From assembly GCA_017383665.1 (NCBI GenBank), contig JAFNWA010000056.1, forward strand, positions 1 through 12,916: DNA of 12,916 bases, written 5' to 3'. Every line of letters begins with the position of its first letter. The first letter of the stretch is position 1. The stretch comes from Bacteroidaceae bacterium. GTDB taxonomy: Bacteria; Bacteroidota; Bacteroidia; Bacteroidales; Bacteroidaceae. Below the pieces are notes generated by a model, which was not told the origin of the DNA, did no database searches, and was given only the letters and a program-made list of their open reading frames with translations. Positions 7,021-12,916 of the stretch are shown one piece after another. The position numbers were made by a program, and so were the translations under genes.

Positions 7021-7419
7021 TTTCTTGCATCGTTTCATCAACGGCCTTGTAACCAATAGACTGAAAAGTGCCGCAAAAAGGATGCCGACGGTATTGAATA
7101 CAAAATCTGCCCAATCGCCGGAACGGTACGATGTAAGTTTATATTGTAGATATTCCATTGCACCGCTGAAAAGTACAGGCACTATTATTGCAAAAATCAC
7201 CATCCAAAGCATTTTCGGTTTTAAAGTAATCTTGAAGTTTTCGTACCAAAAGACACCGGTAAGGGTGAAATACATTACAAAATGTGCAACTTTATCCAGT
7301 TCTATAATCTTGCTCGTACGCTCCATATACGGCGGTTTGTAGAATGTGAGACAGAGTATAAGAATCAATGTCAAGAGCGTTAGCAGATATCGCTTTATCA
7401 AGGTAATTATCAATCTCAT
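7009..7419 (-). CDS. VanZ-like family membrane protein
   Basis: This is a 136-residue integral membrane protein with about four hydrophobic segments: about residues 9-27, DKVAHFVMYFTLTGVFWY, the MLWMVIFAIIVPVLFSG stretch, and VFNTVGILFAALFSLLV. The DKVAHFxxY segment with GDWADFVFNTVG near the C-terminal membrane span is the VanZ-like signature. The name comes from a teicoplanin-resistance accessory gene, but most family members, including such stand-alone ones in Bacteroidota, have no established role and this should not be read as a resistance gene. The C-terminus is basic (KRCKKKRG), consistent with a cytoplasmic tail. A TATATTTG element lies about 18 nt upstream of the ATG. The coding end overlaps the shared terminator palindrome. 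Confidence 0.85.
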   Translation of the reverse strand: MRLIITLIKRYLLTLLTLILILCLTFYKPPYMERTSKIIELDKVAHFVMYFTLTGVFWYENFKITLKPKMLWMVIFAIIVPVLFSGAMEYLQYKLTSYRSGDWADFVFNTVGILFAALFSLLVTRPLMKRCKKKRG

Positions 7420-7436
7420 AACAAGTATTATTTGTG

Positions 7437-7444
7437 CAAATATA
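7437..7444 (-). promoter_or_regulatory. -7 element for the VanZ-like gene
   Basis: TATATTTG on the minus strand matches TAnnTTTG and lies 17 nt upstream of the ATG at 7419. The expected -33 position holds only an A/T-rich TTTT, so the -7 box is the sole support. Confidence 0.55.
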
Positions 7445-7559
7445 AGAAACTGTTCCTATTTATTAAAATATGCAATCACAAAAGTATATATTTACTTCCG
7501 GCCAAGACAAACTCGCAATAATTTCAAAACAGTTTCTAACAACTTAACAACTTTATTTA

Positions 7560-7567
7560 TAACTTTG
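7560..7567 (+). promoter_or_regulatory. -7 element upstream of the small ORF and ruvB
   Basis: TAACTTTG matches TAnnTTTG exactly and is 32 nt before the small ORF and about 150 nt before ruvB. No clean TTTG is found at the usual -33 distance. If used, it would give one transcript covering the 32-residue ORF, ruvB and the flippase. Confidence 0.55.
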
Positions 7568-7599
7568 CGGTACATAACAGCTTTTTGGGAATAATTAGG

Positions 7600-7698
7600 A
7601 TGAAAGAGTTTTTCTATTTTACTAAAGGACAGCGTAGAGGTATTTCGCTGTTCATTCTTGCTGTTATTATTACCATTTTGATAAAATGGTTTTTGTAA
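7600..7698 (+). CDS. Putative 32-residue single-span membrane protein upstream of ruvB
   Basis: The ATG at 7600 opens a 32-codon frame ending in TAA. The product starts MKEFFYFTKGQRRGISLF, is basic in its first half (K9, R12, R13) and continues as a hydrophobic helix (FILAVIITILIKWFL), so it would be a single-span, N-in membrane peptide. It sits 32 nt after a TAACTTTG promoter element and 17 nt before ruvB, in the same direction. The opening resembles, as I recall, the N-terminal anchor of Bacteroidota ComEA-like helix-hairpin-helix proteins (aromatic FFYF, then K/RGxRRGI, then a membrane helix), but the DNA-binding part is missing. It could be a real microprotein, a leader or a remnant. Expression is unproven. 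Confidence 0.5.
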   Translation: MKEFFYFTKGQRRGISLFILAVIITILIKWFL

Positions 7699-7715
7699 AT
7701 TAAAGAGATTTGAAC

Positions 7716-8735
7716 ATGAATGGAGATTTCAACATACGCGGCAAGAACAGCGACAAGGAGTTTGAGAATGCGTTGCGTCCGCTCTCTTTCCCCGACTTCA
7801 ATGGCCAGGAGAAGATTGTGAACAACCTGAAGATTTTTGTCCAGGCCGCAAAGATGCGTGGCGAGTCACTTGACCATGTGTTGTTGCATGGCCCCCCGGG
7901 ATTAGGAAAGACCACACTCAGCAACATCATTGCAAATGAATTGGGCGTGGGATTCAAAGTAACATCGGGGCCGGTACTTGACAAGCCGGGTGACCTTGCC
8001 GGTATTCTCACATCACTTGAGCCCAACGATGTGCTTTTCATTGATGAGATACACCGTCTATCACCCATTGTCGAGGAGTATCTCTATTCGGCAATGGAGG
8101 ACTACCGCATAGACATTCTCATTGACAAAGGTCCCTCGGCCCGCTCGATACAGATTGACTTGAGCCCGTTCACACTCATTGGAGCAACAACACGAAGCGG
8201 TTTGCTCACAGCTCCGCTGCGCGCGCGTTTCGGCATAAACATGCACCTTGAGTATTATGACAGCAAGACGCTGGCAGGCATCATAAGCCGCTCGGCTCAG
8301 ATTCTGGGTGTGACATTCGATGAGGACGCCACATATGAGATTGCGCGCCGCAGCCGTGGAACGCCGCGTATAGCCAACGCTCTGTTGCGCCGTGTACGCG
8401 ATTTTGCTCAGGTGATGGGTGACGGACACATTACAAACGGTATTGCAAAGATGGCACTCGAAGCTTTGAACATTGACAAGTATGGCCTTGATGAAATTGA
8501 CAACAAGATCCTCTGCACCATCATTGACAAGTTTAAGGGTGGCCCGGTGGGCATTGGCACAATCGCCACTGCACTGAGCGAGGACCCCGGCACAATCGAA
8601 GAGGTCTATGAGCCATACCTTATCAAGGAGGGATTCATCAAGCGAACTCCACGAGGACGCGAGGTAACCGACCTTGCCTACAAGCACTTGGGACGCAGCC
8701 GTTTCAGCAACAACGAACAAGGAACACTTTTTTAA
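7716..8735 (+). CDS. ruvB: Holliday junction branch migration helicase RuvB
   Basis: RuvB is the AAA+ motor that, with RuvA, drives Holliday-junction branch migration in recombination and repair. The order is N-terminal AAA+ core, small lid, and C-terminal winged helix. Walker A GPPGLGKT is at 59-66, Walker B with DEIH at 110-113, sensor 1 in GATTRSG, and the arginine-finger region PLRARFG at about 167-173. The C-terminal GGPVGIGTIATALSEDPGTIEEVYEPYLIKEG segment is the winged-helix DNA-binding part. At 339 residues it is full length. I chose ATG 7716 (MNGDFNIRGKNSD), preceded by AAAGAGA, over an upstream TTG at 7710. The flippase gene follows after 15 nt, so the two are probably co-transcribed. 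Confidence 0.97.
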   Translation: MNGDFNIRGKNSDKEFENALRPLSFPDFNGQEKIVNNLKIFVQAAKMRGESLDHVLLHGPPGLGKTTLSNIIANELGVGFKVTSGPVLDKPGDLAGILTSLEPNDVLFIDEIHRLSPIVEEYLYSAMEDYRIDILIDKGPSARSIQIDLSPFTLIGATTRSGLLTAPLRARFGINMHLEYYDSKTLAGIISRSAQILGVTFDEDATYEIARRSRGTPRIANALLRRVRDFAQVMGDGHITNGIAKMALEALNIDKYGLDEIDNKILCTIIDKFKGGPVGIGTIATALSEDPGTIEEVYEPYLIKEGFIKRTPRGREVTDLAYKHLGRSRFSNNEQGTLF

Positions 8736-8750
8736 AAACAGATACTAAGG

Positions 8751-10217
8751 ATGGGGAAACTGCAATCATTGGTTAAGGACACCGCCATTTATGGTCTTAG
8801 CAGCATTATTGGGCGTTTTCTGAATTACTTACTGGTGCCTCTCTACACCGCGAAAATGAGCGCCGACAGCGGCGAGTATGGTGTTATAACGAATGTCTAT
8901 GCATGGACAGCCATTTTGCTTGTTTTTCTCACTTTTGGTTTTGAGACCACTTTCTTCCGTTTTGCCAGCAATGACAAGACAAATGTCTCAAAGGTCTTCT
9001 CAATGTCCATGCAGGTCATTGGTACCCTATGCGGCATATTCCTGCTTGGAGTATTCTGTTTCCTGCCGTCAATAGCCGATGCATTGGGCTACAAGGATAA
9101 CCCCGAATTTATTGGAATGATGGCAGTGGTTGTTGCACTCGATGCTCTGCAAGCCATTCCGTTTGGTTTGCTAAGGTTCCAGAACCGCCCAATAAAATTC
9201 GCATCGCTAAAGCTGTTCAACATCTTCTTGAACATATCCTTGAACCTGTTTGTATTTCTGGTATTGTTTGAACACCCTGGATTGCTTGGCGATATAACCC
9301 TCCCGGGCAACAAGGCGTTCTATGTATTCTTCATAAACCTGGTTTGTACAGCATCGCTTACATTCTTCCTTATTCCGGAACTCAGATTGTACCGCCCGAC
9401 GCGAGATAAGGTCATGCTGAAAAGCATGCTCAGATACTCATGGCCATTACTTATATTGGGCATAGCAGGAATCCTGAACCTTAATGCCGACAAGATAATC
9501 TACACCTGGCTTGTACCCGGCGAAGAAGGCACAGAGCAACTTGGCATATATGGCGCAGCTGTAAAGGTAGCCGCCATCATGGCAATGCTGATGCAGGCGT
9601 TCCGTTATGCCTATGAGCCCTTTGTATTCAATAACAGCAAGGATAAGAACAGCAAGGATTTTTATGCCAAGGCAATGAAATATTTCATCATTGTTGCAAT
9701 GCTGGCGTTCCTGGTAGTAATGTTCTACATGGATATAATGAAACACATAATCAACCGCGACTATTGGGATGGTTTGAAAGTTGTACCTATTGTTATGGCT
9801 GCAGAGATATTCATGGGAATATATTTCAATCTCTCATTCTGGTACAAACTGAACGATGAGACCTATTGGGGTGCCATATTCTCATTTATCGGTTGTGCGG
9901 TACTTTTTGCCATAAATATCATTTTTGTTCCCAAGTTTGGTTATATTGCATGCGCATGGGCATCCTTTGCCGGTTATTTGTCCGCAATGACCATCTCCTA
10001 TTTTGTTGGGCAGAAGAGGAATGCAATAAATTATGACATGAAGACAATCTTCAAGTTTACGGTATTGTTCCTGACTTTATATGGAACTTCCCTTATACTA
10101 CCCGATTGGGGTAGCATAACAAAAATGTTGTGCAACACCGTGCTATTGTTCATATTCCTTCTATTCGCATACCGCACAATCAAGCAGGACAGAAGAATAA
10201 AAAGCGGGAAGCTGTAA
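8751..10217 (+). CDS. Polysaccharide flippase-like protein of the MOP superfamily
   Basis: This is an integral membrane protein of 488 residues with about 12-14 hydrophobic segments, of the Wzx/polysaccharide-biosynthesis type in the MOP exporter superfamily. Such proteins move lipid-linked sugars across the inner membrane for surface polysaccharide assembly. The N-terminal KDTAIYGLSSIIGRFLNYLLVPLYT segment is the family's typical first helix, followed by GEYGVITNVYAW and FGFETTFFRFAS. A second-half repeat begins near MLRYSWPLLILGIAGILNLNADKIIY. The C-terminus is basic (IKQDRRIKSGKL). It begins 15 nt after ruvB, with ACTAAGG just before the ATG, so expression probably depends on the ruvB transcript. 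No glycosyltransferase genes are adjacent, so this is a lone flippase and its substrate cannot be inferred; relatives next to ruvB are, as I recall, common in Bacteroidales. Confidence 0.88.
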   Translation: MGKLQSLVKDTAIYGLSSIIGRFLNYLLVPLYTAKMSADSGEYGVITNVYAWTAILLVFLTFGFETTFFRFASNDKTNVSKVFSMSMQVIGTLCGIFLLGVFCFLPSIADALGYKDNPEFIGMMAVVVALDALQAIPFGLLRFQNRPIKFASLKLFNIFLNISLNLFVFLVLFEHPGLLGDITLPGNKAFYVFFINLVCTASLTFFLIPELRLYRPTRDKVMLKSMLRYSWPLLILGIAGILNLNADKIIYTWLVPGEEGTEQLGIYGAAVKVAAIMAMLMQAFRYAYEPFVFNNSKDKNSKDFYAKAMKYFIIVAMLAFLVVMFYMDIMKHIINRDYWDGLKVVPIVMAAEIFMGIYFNLSFWYKLNDETYWGAIFSFIGCAVLFAINIIFVPKFGYIACAWASFAGYLSAMTISYFVGQKRNAINYDMKTIFKFTVLFLTLYGTSLILPDWGSITKMLCNTVLLFIFLLFAYRTIKQDRRIKSGKL

Positions 10218-10323
10218 AGCCGGCAAGAGGCATCTTTCATAGGCCTATCATCAGGTTATCCGGCATCTTAGGGACAAACCCCGAAGATATTCTGTATTCA
10301 CCTTAAAAATATTGAAGCAAACT

Positions 10324-10355
10324 TTATATTTCTTGCTCGTTTGTTAGTATATTTG
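10324..10355 (+). promoter_or_regulatory. Promoter of the glycine-lipid operon
   Basis: TATATTTG (10348-10355) matches TAnnTTTG exactly and lies 24 nt before the ATG at 10380. An imperfect -33 (CTTTA around 10322-10326) is at about the right distance. The -7 box overlaps the upstream in-frame extension of the next gene, which argues for the downstream ATG as start. Confidence 0.6.
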
Positions 10356-10379
10356 CGATATATTAAGGGTGTTAGGACT

Positions 10380-11195
10380 ATGAGTGATGTTATACAGATA
10401 GATGTCAAGGCCATACTTAAAGCGAAGGCCGGCAAGAAAGCAAAATATATCCCCCGTTTTGTTGTTTCATATTTGAAAAAAATCATCCATCAAGATGAGG
10501 TAAATCTGGCTTTGCGTACTTTTGGGCACAAGAGGGATCTTGATTTCATAAACGCATTCATGGAGTACTTCAACAACTCCTTTGAGGTACACGGTCTTGA
10601 GAATCTGCCACAGGATGACCGTCGCTATACATTTGTAAGCAACCACCCTTTAGGCGCACAGGACGGTCTTGGACTAGCGTACATATTAGGACCCATTTAT
10701 AAGGGCAAAATCAAATTCCTTGTAAATGACCTGCTGATGAACATTCCGCAGATTTCATCGTTTTGGGTTCCAATCAACAAGACCGGCAAACAGGCACGCA
10801 ATTTTCCACAGCAAGTGAATGCGGCATTTCAAAGTGACAACCACATTGTGATGTTTCCCGCGGGTCTGTGCTCGCGCAAGAAAAAGGGTGTAATAAAGGA
10901 TTTGCCTTGGAAAAAGACATTCATCCCAAAAAGCGTACAGTCTCAACGAGACATAATCCCCATACACTTCGAAGGTGAGAATTCCAAGTTTTTCTACCGC
11001 CTTGCCAACATTAACCAGATGCTGGGGATAAAGTTCAACATTGCCATGCTATACTTGAGCGATGAGATGTTCAAGAACAAGAACAAGAAGTTCAAGGTTA
11101 CAATTGGTAAACCAATTCCATGGCAAACATTTGACAAGACCAGAAATGCCACAGAATGGGCACAACATGTCCAGGACATAGTATATACACTATAA
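10380..11195 (+). CDS. glsA: Acyltransferase of the PlsC/OlsA type, probable glycine-lipid O-acyltransferase GlsA
   Basis: This is a membrane-associated acyltransferase of 271 residues. In Bacteroides the paired enzyme adds the second, ester-linked fatty acid to an N-acyl (hydroxyacyl) glycine, making glycine lipids or their dipeptide relatives. Family blocks are block I SNHPLGAQDG with H89 and D95, a middle block NDLLMNIPQISSFWVPINK, block III FPAGLCSRKKKG from F159, and IIPIHFEGENSKFFY. Compared with canonical PlsC enzymes the His-Asp spacing is H-x5-D rather than H-x4-D, and FPEGTRS is replaced by FPAGLCS. As I recall, both are shared by Bacteroidota hemolysin/OlsA-like relatives. The start ATG was chosen because the longer TTG-started frame covers the promoter. 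glsB follows after 17 nt. The symbol is unrelated to glutaminase glsA. Confidence 0.82.
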   Translation: MSDVIQIDVKAILKAKAGKKAKYIPRFVVSYLKKIIHQDEVNLALRTFGHKRDLDFINAFMEYFNNSFEVHGLENLPQDDRRYTFVSNHPLGAQDGLGLAYILGPIYKGKIKFLVNDLLMNIPQISSFWVPINKTGKQARNFPQQVNAAFQSDNHIVMFPAGLCSRKKKGVIKDLPWKKTFIPKSVQSQRDIIPIHFEGENSKFFYRLANINQMLGIKFNIAMLYLSDEMFKNKNKKFKVTIGKPIPWQTFDKTRNATEWAQHVQDIVYTL

Positions 11196-11212
11196 ACAAT
11201 TACACGCAACAA

Positions 11213-12223
11213 ATGAAAGACATTATTGCACCAGTCCCAAAGGAACTGATTAAAGCAGAACTTACTGAAGACAAGTTGTTGCGCTTTACACACAGGAGCG
11301 ACAACGAAATATACATTGTAACCGCATTTGACGCACCAAATGTGATGCGCGAGATTGGACGCCTACGCGAAATAGCATTCCGCGCTGCCGGCGGAGGCAC
11401 AGGCAAGGAGTGCGACATTGACGAGTTCGACACAATGGAGGAGCCCTACAGACAACTCATTGTATGGAACCCGGAGAACAACGACATTATCGGTGGTTAC
11501 AGATTCATTTACGGCAAAGATGTCCGTTTCAACGAGGAAGGAGAGCCTATAATTGCAACGGCACACGGCATGTTCCACTTCTCGGAGAAATTCCTAAAAG
11601 AGGTACTACCCTACACTGTTGAACTTGGCCGTGCTTTCGTTTCACTTGAGTACCAATCAACACGAATGGGATCAAAGAGTCTTTTTGCACTCGACAACCT
11701 ATGGGATGGTTTGGGAGCTCTGACAGTGGTAATTCCAGATGTCAAGTATCTCTTTGGCAAGGTAACAATGTATCCGTCATACCTCACAAAGGCAAGAGAT
11801 ATGATTTTGTACTTCCTTAAAAAGCACTTTCCCGACAAGGATTCTCTTGTAACACCTGTCGTGCCATTGCTCATTGAAACCAGCGAAGAGGAATTGGCTG
11901 CGATTTTCTGCAAGGACAACTTCAAAGAGGACTACAGAATATTGAAACAGGAAGTACACAAATTCAACCTGACAATACCACCAATGGTAAATGCCTATAT
12001 GGGATTGTCACCGACAATGAAGATTTTCGGCACAGCAGTGAATCACGATTTTGGTGATGTTGAGGAGACCGGACTTCTGATTGCTGTTGACGAATTACAG
12101 GATAGCACCAGAATGCGTTACATAGAATCTTTTGTACGCGAACATCCCGAAGCCATCAAACTGACATCCGGAGCAAATAAAGTCTTTTATATTGCCAAAG
12201 AGGAGGATTTGACAATTGACTGA
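11213..12223 (+). CDS. glsB: GNAT-type N-acyltransferase, probable glycine-lipid N-acyltransferase GlsB
   Basis: This is a 336-residue OlsB/hemolysin-type N-acyltransferase of the GNAT superfamily. In Bacteroides, GlsB transfers a 3-hydroxyacyl group to the amine of glycine, the first step of glycine-lipid synthesis. Recognisable segments are REIGRLREIAFRAAGGGTG, CDIDEFD, QLIVWNPENNDIIGGYRF and VELGRAFVSLEYQ, the last being the acyl-donor binding core of this family. The ATG at 11213 starts MKDIIAPVPKELIKAEL; an upstream in-frame extension overlaps glsA and was rejected. The close coupling to the O-acyltransferase gene strongly supports the assignment. The amino-acid acceptor (glycine versus ornithine or serine) is inferred from characterised Bacteroides homologues and cannot be read from sequence. 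Confidence 0.82.
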   Translation: MKDIIAPVPKELIKAELTEDKLLRFTHRSDNEIYIVTAFDAPNVMREIGRLREIAFRAAGGGTGKECDIDEFDTMEEPYRQLIVWNPENNDIIGGYRFIYGKDVRFNEEGEPIIATAHGMFHFSEKFLKEVLPYTVELGRAFVSLEYQSTRMGSKSLFALDNLWDGLGALTVVIPDVKYLFGKVTMYPSYLTKARDMILYFLKKHFPDKDSLVTPVVPLLIETSEEELAAIFCKDNFKEDYRILKQEVHKFNLTIPPMVNAYMGLSPTMKIFGTAVNHDFGDVEETGLLIAVDELQDSTRMRYIESFVREHPEAIKLTSGANKVFYIAKEEDLTID

Positions 12224-12267
12224 TAGTAAAACAAAAAACAATCTTGTAGTTCCTGCATTTAATTATT

Positions 12268-12275
12268 AGAAGGAG
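12268..12275 (+). promoter_or_regulatory. Canonical Shine-Dalgarno before dut
   Basis: AGAAGGAG is followed by a 9-nt spacer and ATG at 12285. Such a near-perfect anti-16S match is uncommon in Bacteroidota, where most genes here have only A-rich leaders, and it fixes the dut start. Confidence 0.65.
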
Positions 12276-12284
12276 TTATCAAAT

Positions 12285-12716
12285 ATGAAAGTTGAAATAA
12301 TAAACAGATCAAAGCACCAGTTACCGGCATACGAAACCGCACTTTCAGCCGGCATGGATTTGAGAGCAAACATAGACGAACCGATAGTACTGCAACCGTT
12401 GGAGCGGACTCTTGTCCCCACAGGACTTTTCATTGCATTGCCCGAGGGTTATGAGGCTCAGGTGCGTCCACGCAGTGGTCTTGCTATAAAAAAAGGCATT
12501 ACTGTTCTCAACTCTCCAGGTACAATCGATGCCGATTACCGCGGAGAGGTGTGCGTGATTCTTGTAAACCTTTCAAAAGAGCCCTTTACCATAATAGATG
12601 GAGAACGCATTGCACAAATGGTTGTTGCACGCCACGAACAGGTTCAGTGGTGCGAATGTGATGTCCTGAGCGAAACGACCAGAGGAGCCGGTGGTTTCGG
12701 CCACACCGGTGTGTAA
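12285..12716 (+). CDS. dut: dUTP diphosphatase (dUTPase)
   Basis: This trimeric cytoplasmic enzyme hydrolyses dUTP to dUMP and pyrophosphate, keeping uracil out of DNA and supplying dUMP for dTMP synthesis. The 143-residue protein has all five trimeric dUTPase motifs in order: AGMDLRA (22-28), RPRSGLA (61-67), GTIDADYRGEV (79-89, with the catalytic Asp at 82), ERIAQMVV (107-114) and RGAGGFGHTG (133-142). The last closes over the active site. The start is fixed by a strong Shine-Dalgarno and the MKVEIINRS N-terminus. It lies 61 nt after glsB without a clear promoter of its own and 14 nt before the next gene, so it may be read from the glycine-lipid transcript. Confidence 0.97.
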   Translation: MKVEIINRSKHQLPAYETALSAGMDLRANIDEPIVLQPLERTLVPTGLFIALPEGYEAQVRPRSGLAIKKGITVLNSPGTIDADYRGEVCVILVNLSKEPFTIIDGERIAQMVVARHEQVQWCECDVLSETTRGAGGFGHTGV

Positions 12717-12730
12717 TCTTCAATGTAAGA

Positions 12731-12916
12731 ATGAAAGGAGCAATTCTTCATATCCTACTTACGCTCACGCTGTTTACAGCAGTTACAGCCAAGAGCCAAA
12801 ACAATGCAGACAGCATTGATGCCCGAAGACGCGCCATTGAATACTACTTGATGGAGGCAACATCACTCCAAGAACAGGAAAGATTTGATGAGAGCTTTGA
12901 GGTTATTGAATATTGC
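12731..12916 (+). CDS. Exported, probably TPR-containing protein, 3' end beyond the window
   Basis: The ATG at 12731, 14 nt after dut, opens a frame still open at the window edge (62 codons). The product begins with a signal-peptide-like sequence: MKGAILHILLTLTLFTAVTA, then KSQNNADS as the likely mature start. It continues with RRAIEYYLMEATSLQEQERF and DESFEVIEYC, an amphipathic helical pattern like the first tetratricopeptide repeat. In related Bacteroidales, as I recall, a TPR protein commonly follows dut. The TPR assignment rests on roughly one repeat and is tentative; the exported, helical character is better supported. Likely co-transcribed with dut. Confidence 0.72.
   Translation, partial: MKGAILHILLTLTLFTAVTAKSQNNADSIDARRRAIEYYLMEATSLQEQERFDESFEVIEYC

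Noticed and set aside
7009..7419. VanZ-like gene as a glycopeptide resistance determinant
   Set aside because: Stand-alone VanZ-like proteins are common and no van cluster is present; a name-only link.
8061..8720. Long minus-strand open frame (219 codons) opposite ruvB
   Set aside because: Cys-rich shadow of a conserved gene; ruvB is certain on the plus strand.
10218..10320. Possible terminator after the flippase (palindrome ATAGGCCTAT and GGCATCTT repeats)
   Set aside because: Stems are short, loops large and no U tract follows; not convincing enough to list.
10341..10379. Upstream TTG start extending the O-acyltransferase by 13 residues
   Set aside because: The extension covers the TATATTTG promoter element, so it would lie upstream of transcription; ATG 10380 fits better.

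Overview
The window reads as a chromosomal segment of a Bacteroidota genome, most likely order Bacteroidales. Four things point there. Several genes are preceded by the phylum-specific -7 promoter element TAnnTTTG, with a -33 element about 20 nt upstream at the clearest sites. Shine-Dalgarno sequences are scarce. The YbeY, RuvB and RF2 proteins carry Bacteroidales-type signatures. A two-gene glycine-lipid acyltransferase operon of the kind studied in Bacteroides is present. I see no phage, plasmid, insertion sequence, CRISPR, tRNA or rRNA.

Left part (1-3960, all plus strand): an NCS2/AzgA-type purine permease whose C-terminus carries an unexpected NqrC-like segment; a strong hairpin terminator; a GTG-started SpmA-SpmB fusion membrane protein with an odd 85-residue tail; a degenerate inverted repeat; the ribosomal RNase gene ybeY; and a bidirectional terminator. 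Next comes an M20 deacetylase of the acetyl/succinyl-ornithine type on the minus strand, divergent from prfB. Both have well-formed Bacteroidota promoters in the 180-nt gap. prfB encodes release factor 2 without the usual programmed frameshift.

Middle (6341-8750): a repeat-rich intergenic stretch, a CYTH-family triphosphatase-like gene, a palindromic terminator shared with a convergent VanZ-like membrane protein gene, a promoter, a 32-residue small membrane ORF, and ruvB.

Right part (8751-12916, plus strand): a MOP-superfamily polysaccharide flippase immediately after ruvB; a promoter followed by the glsA-glsB pair, whose products are predicted to O- and N-acylate glycine-lipid precursors; dut with an unusually good Shine-Dalgarno; and the start of an exported TPR-like protein cut by the window edge.

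Most of the window is housekeeping: purine uptake, rRNA maturation, translation termination, arginine synthesis, recombination, envelope lipid and glycan handling, and dUTP removal. I do not see a complete new multi-gene system. The features most worth following up are the permease-NqrC fusion, the 32-residue ORF before ruvB, the SpmAB tail, the dispersed-repeat-like intergenic sequences and the loss of the prfB frameshift.
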